A DNA stretch of 64,000 nt. Source: Gammaproteobacteria bacterium. GTDB taxonomy: Bacteria; Pseudomonadota; Gammaproteobacteria; SZUA-229. Below the pieces are notes generated by a model that saw only the letters and a list, made by a program, of their open reading frames with translations, was not told the origin of the DNA and made no database searches. How positions within the stretch are numbered: position 1 is the stretch's first letter; each line of letters begins with the position of its first letter. A program made the translations under genes and the position numbers. This document shows positions 60,745 through 64,000 of the stretch, piece after piece. The stretch spans positions 1 through 64,000 of the forward strand of contig WFMW01000066.1 in the NCBI GenBank assembly GCA_015488885.1, in the 5' to 3' direction.

Positions 60745-62502
60745 CTACATTTTTTCTGGTGCGCTCACACCCAGTAAAGTCAGCCCGTTGGATAACACCT
60801 GCCGGGTCGCTAAAATCAGATTCAGGCGTGCGTTGCGTAAATTTTTATCCTCAATAATAAAATGATGGGCGTTATAGTAAGCATGCAGAAGGTTGGCGAG
60901 TTCACGTAAATAGTGTGCCAGCAAATGGGGTTCGGCATTACAGGCAGACTTGTGGATAATATCCGGGTAGGCAGCCAGTTTGGTCATAAGTTCGGTTTCA
61001 TGTTTTTCGGTCAGCTTATGTAAATTTTTATTGCCCGTGTCTGGCTTATGCTGTAACTGTTTTTCTTTAAGCTGGGTCATAACGCTGCAAATGCGTGCAT
61101 GAGCATATTGAATATAATATACCGGATTGTCATTGCTTTGCGATTTGGCCAGATCAAGGTCAAAATCCATATGTTGTTCGCATTTGCGCATCACATAAAA
61201 AAAGCGGGCTGCATCGGTGCCAACTTCTTCACGTAGTTGACGTAAGGTCACAAAGGAACCTGATCGTGTTGACATGGGAACACGTTCGCCGTGGCGATAC
61301 AGGTTGGCAAACTGCACCAGTAAAATAGTCAGTTTGTCTGCGGATTCGCCGAGTGCAGAGATAGCCGCTTTCACCCGCGCCACATAGCCGTGATGGTCGG
61401 CTCCCCAGATATTAATCACCCGCTGATAGCCGCGCTGAAATTTGTCCAGATGGTAGGCGATATCTGAAGCAAAATAGGTATGGGTGCCATTATCACGGAT
61501 AATGACACGGTCTTTTTCGTCGCCAAACCGGGTTGACAGAAACCACTGTGCACCCTGACGTTCTTCGATGTAACCGGCCTGTTGCAGTTGCTCAACGGCC
61601 TGGGTGATTAAGCCGCGGTCTGCCAGGGTCTGTTCGCTGTACCAGTTTTCAAATATGACGCCGAATTCTTCCAGATCCTGGCGGATATCAGCAAGAATAC
61701 TGCTTAAACCGGCGTTAAAAATAATCTGATAATTATCCTTGCCGAGTAATTCGCGGGCACGAGTGATGAGCGCGTCAATGTAAAGTTCCCGGTCACCGCC
61801 TTCAGCTTCATCAGTCGGAAGTTTCTGTATTACTACTTCGGCTGTTTGTACAAATTTCGTCTGATGAGCCTGTTTGATCTGTTCCGCAATATCAAAAATA
61901 TAGGCTTCACTTTTGTAGCCATTACTGGGGAACGGAAGTTTGATATCAAAGGATTGCAGATAACGTATCCAGATACTGACAGCGAGAATATTCATCTGCC
62001 GACCGGCATCATTGACATAATATTCACAGTCAACTTCATAACCGGTGGCACGCATTAACGCTGCCAATGTGGCACCATAAGCTGCACCGCGCCCGTGTCC
62101 AACATGCAGCGGGCCAGTCGGATTGGCAGAAACAAATTCCAGTTGAACTCTTTCGCCACCGCCAGCCTGGCTGTGACCATAATGGGTTTTCTGTTGCAGA
62201 ATCTGCCGAATAACATCCAGCGACCTTGCTTCTGCCTGATAAAAATTAATAAATCCAGGCCCGGCGATTTCAGCTTTAGTCACTGCCGGGTCAGCAGGCA
62301 GATAGTTGATAATATGTTGTGCAATATCGCGTGGTGACATGGCGGCCTGTTTTGCCAGCGTCATGGCAATATTGCTGCTAAAGTCACCAAAACGGGCATC
62401 TCTGGTACGGCTAACCTGAATGGCAGGCAGGGTTTTTATTATATTTTCGTTCACCAGTGTCTGTAAAGACTGCTGGAGCAAAGCTTCGATTTTCTGTTTC
62501 AA
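60745..62502 (-). CDS. argS: arginyl-tRNA synthetase
   Basis: This class I synthetase charges tRNA-Arg. It begins with the Add-1 tRNA-binding domain. The HIGH signature is HVGHGRGAAYG, within FVSANPTGPLHVGHGRG. The KMSKS equivalent is VPMSTRSG; the lysine is absent, as in many ArgRS. The anticodon-binding DALR-like domain lies at the C-terminus. At 585 residues it is a normal length. It lies between priA and the SPOR gene. Confidence 0.97.
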   Translation of the reverse strand: MKQKIEALLQQSLQTLVNENIIKTLPAIQVSRTRDARFGDFSSNIAMTLAKQAAMSPRDIAQHIINYLPADPAVTKAEIAGPGFINFYQAEARSLDVIRQILQQKTHYGHSQAGGGERVQLEFVSANPTGPLHVGHGRGAAYGATLAALMRATGYEVDCEYYVNDAGRQMNILAVSIWIRYLQSFDIKLPFPSNGYKSEAYIFDIAEQIKQAHQTKFVQTAEVVIQKLPTDEAEGGDRELYIDALITRARELLGKDNYQIIFNAGLSSILADIRQDLEEFGVIFENWYSEQTLADRGLITQAVEQLQQAGYIEERQGAQWFLSTRFGDEKDRVIIRDNGTHTYFASDIAYHLDKFQRGYQRVINIWGADHHGYVARVKAAISALGESADKLTILLVQFANLYRHGERVPMSTRSGSFVTLRQLREEVGTDAARFFYVMRKCEQHMDFDLDLAKSQSNDNPVYYIQYAHARICSVMTQLKEKQLQHKPDTGNKNLHKLTEKHETELMTKLAAYPDIIHKSACNAEPHLLAHYLRELANLLHAYYNAHHFIIEDKNLRNARLNLILATRQVLSNGLTLLGVSAPEKM

Positions 62503-62635
62503 TGGACTGGTTTCAGGTATTTTTCAAGGCGTGTAATTATACGTTAAACGGACAGGAAAGTTAGCAGTTAAAAGTAAAGGACATAGCAGGGTTTTGTCTT
62601 TTATCTTTAACGGCTAACGACCAACAATGTTTTAG

Positions 62636-64000
62636 CTAAAAAGTATCATAAGGATCCACATCGATCGACCAGCGTACTTTTCTGGCAGATTTTATTTTTC
62701 GCAGAAGGGGCAGACGGTATGACAGTAGTTGATGTAAAGGTTTTCGCTCTCTGGCCTGGAGCATCAGTTGATAACGATAACGCCCGGCACGGCGTTCCAT
62801 CGGTGCGGGTAATGGGCCAAAAATATCCAGCTGAATATTGTTGCCGGTTTTAAACTGCGCGACAGCATCACTGAGAAACTGGCGGGCGTCATCACGGTAA
62901 ATAGCATCACTTCTGATTAATATCAGATGCGTGCAGGGTGGTAGTCCGGTTGCTTTACGTTCAGCCAGTGCGCTGGTGGCAAATTTTTCATAACCCTGAT
63001 GCAATAAGGTCTGTAATAAAGGATGCTCGGGGTGGTGAGTTTGAATCAGCACTTCGCCGGGTTTATCAGCACGCCCGGCGCGCCCGGATACCTGTGTAAT
63101 CAACTGTGCCAGATGTTCTGCAGCACGAAAATCGGTGCTGTATAAGGCCTGGTCGCTGTCAACAATGGCGACCAGGGTGACACCGGGAAAATCATGACCT
63201 TTAGCAAGCATCTGGGTACCAACCAGAATAGCGCTTTCACCACTATGTGCCTGCTGAAGTTTTTCTGCCAGTTTGCCTTTATTGCGGGTGGTATCACGGT
63301 CAATACGGCTAACCTGAAGCTGAGGAAAAGATGTCTGTAAAACGTTTTCAATACGCTCCGTCCCACTACCCATGGCGATAATCTCACTGCTGCCGCAGTT
63401 GGTGCACTTTACAGGTACCGGGCGTTGTATGCCGCAATGATGACAAAGTAGCCGCTGATGTTTTTTATGGTACGTCATATTCGCGTCACAGCGCGGGCAT
63501 TGTGTTGTCCAGCCACAATGGTGACACAACAGCAGTGGCGCAAAGCCACGTCGGTTAATAAATAGCAGCACCTGGCCTTGCTGCTTGATGTGTTGTTTGA
63601 TGCTGGCCAGGAGCGCATCGGATAAACCTTCGTGTAAGGGTTGATTGCACAAATTAATTAACTGGATGGAGGGCAGGGGACGTTGATTGGGGCGTTGCCG
63701 TAAATAATGCCCCTGATAACGTTGTTCATTAATATTGTGCAGCGTTTCAAGTGAAGGGGTTGCCGAGCCGAGTATCACCGGGCAGTGTTGCTGCCTGGCG
63801 CGTACTATCGACAGGTCGCGGGCGTTATATCGAAAACCGTCCTGCTGTTTATAGGAGCCATCATGCTCTTCATCAACAATAATCATTCCCAGCTCTGGCA
63901 TGGGGGTAAAAATGGACGAGCGCGTACCAATCACCACGTGAGCCTTGCCCGTGGAAGCGGCATACCAGGCAGTATAACGCTGGTTATCATTCAACCCTGA
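62636..64000 (-). CDS. priA: primosomal protein N' (PriA helicase), partial, 5' end outside window
   Basis: The replication-restart helicase PriA is present from part-way through its helicase core; the open frame runs to the window edge. Visible are VVIGTRSSIFTPMPELGMIIVDEEHDGSYKQQ (DEEH box), VILGSATPSLETL, a zinc cluster CHHCGWTTQCPRCDANM / CHHCGIQRPVPVKCTNCG, GSGTERIENVL and VSGRAGRADKPGEVLIQT. The C-terminal domain is complete. About 450 residues are encoded here of roughly 730 expected. Confidence 0.97.
   Translation of the reverse strand, partial: SGLNDNQRYTAWYAASTGKAHVVIGTRSSIFTPMPELGMIIVDEEHDGSYKQQDGFRYNARDLSIVRARQQHCPVILGSATPSLETLHNINEQRYQGHYLRQRPNQRPLPSIQLINLCNQPLHEGLSDALLASIKQHIKQQGQVLLFINRRGFAPLLLCHHCGWTTQCPRCDANMTYHKKHQRLLCHHCGIQRPVPVKCTNCGSSEIIAMGSGTERIENVLQTSFPQLQVSRIDRDTTRNKGKLAEKLQQAHSGESAILVGTQMLAKGHDFPGVTLVAIVDSDQALYSTDFRAAEHLAQLITQVSGRAGRADKPGEVLIQTHHPEHPLLQTLLHQGYEKFATSALAERKATGLPPCTHLILIRSDAIYRDDARQFLSDAVAQFKTGNNIQLDIFGPLPAPMERRAGRYRYQLMLQARERKPLHQLLSYRLPLLRKIKSARKVRWSIDVDPYDTF

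Overview
The window reads as chromosomal DNA of a gammaproteobacterium. This is an inference from gene content and order: a complete arnBCADTEF operon, glnA-ntrB-ntrC, an envC-ctpA-yibQ block next to yibN-secB-gpsA-trmL, priA-argS-SPOR, and an MSHA-type pilus locus. Both window edges cut genes: an acyl-AMP ligase on the left and priA on the right. I found no rRNA, tRNA, CRISPR array or intact insertion sequence.

Layout. (1) 1-3.4 kb: a partial fatty acyl-AMP ligase-like gene and a cytochrome P450 on the minus strand, with a divergent Sfp-type phosphopantetheinyl transferase, probably the edge of a lipid or polyketide cluster. (2) 3.4-12.3 kb: a DUF374 acyltransferase followed by all seven arn genes, which make, flip and attach 4-amino-4-deoxy-L-arabinose to lipid A. 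(3) 12.2-23.6 kb: recQ, a TusE/DsrC-like gene, a DJ-1 family gene, the envelope genes yibQ, ctpA and envC, an ArsR-family regulator with a persulfide-sensor-like cysteine pair, a membrane rhodanese, secB, gpsA, trmL and a Sel1-repeat protein. (4) 23.7-42.8 kb: an AT-rich MSHA-like type IV pilus locus holding its own sigma-54 response regulator and membrane histidine kinase, an ATPase with a SPOR-like end, secretin, TPR protein, assembly ATPase, platform protein, alignment proteins, three prepilin-like genes and an ABC transporter. (5) 42.8-53.4 kb: nitrogen genes (ntrC, ntrB, a DUF4124 gene, glnA), a cation efflux gene, and a narK / kinase-phosphatase / mobA operon. (6) 53.4-64 kb: a cyclophilin, a TetR regulator, tusA, rmuC, an AI-2E family exporter, a PilZ protein, an MFS transporter, an SCP2-like protein, a SPOR protein, argS and priA.

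How the parts fit. Four sequences have GG-N10-GC spacing typical of sigma-54 promoters. They lie before glnA, narK, the pilus response regulator and the last prepilin. The glnA and narK promoters have NtrC-like dyads upstream (GCAC-N7-GCGC and GCAC-N7-GTGC), so the NtrB/NtrC pair encoded here probably controls both ammonium and nitrate assimilation. The pilus locus looks self-contained: kinase and regulator flank the assembly genes, and a sigma-54 promoter precedes a prepilin gene, much as PilS/PilR drive pilA in Pseudomonas.

The strongest candidates for something new are the pilus/ABC-transporter locus, the ArsR/rhodanese pair, and a full-length TetR gene that lacks any ATG, GTG or TTG start. 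All family assignments come from motif recognition by eye; no database search was run.
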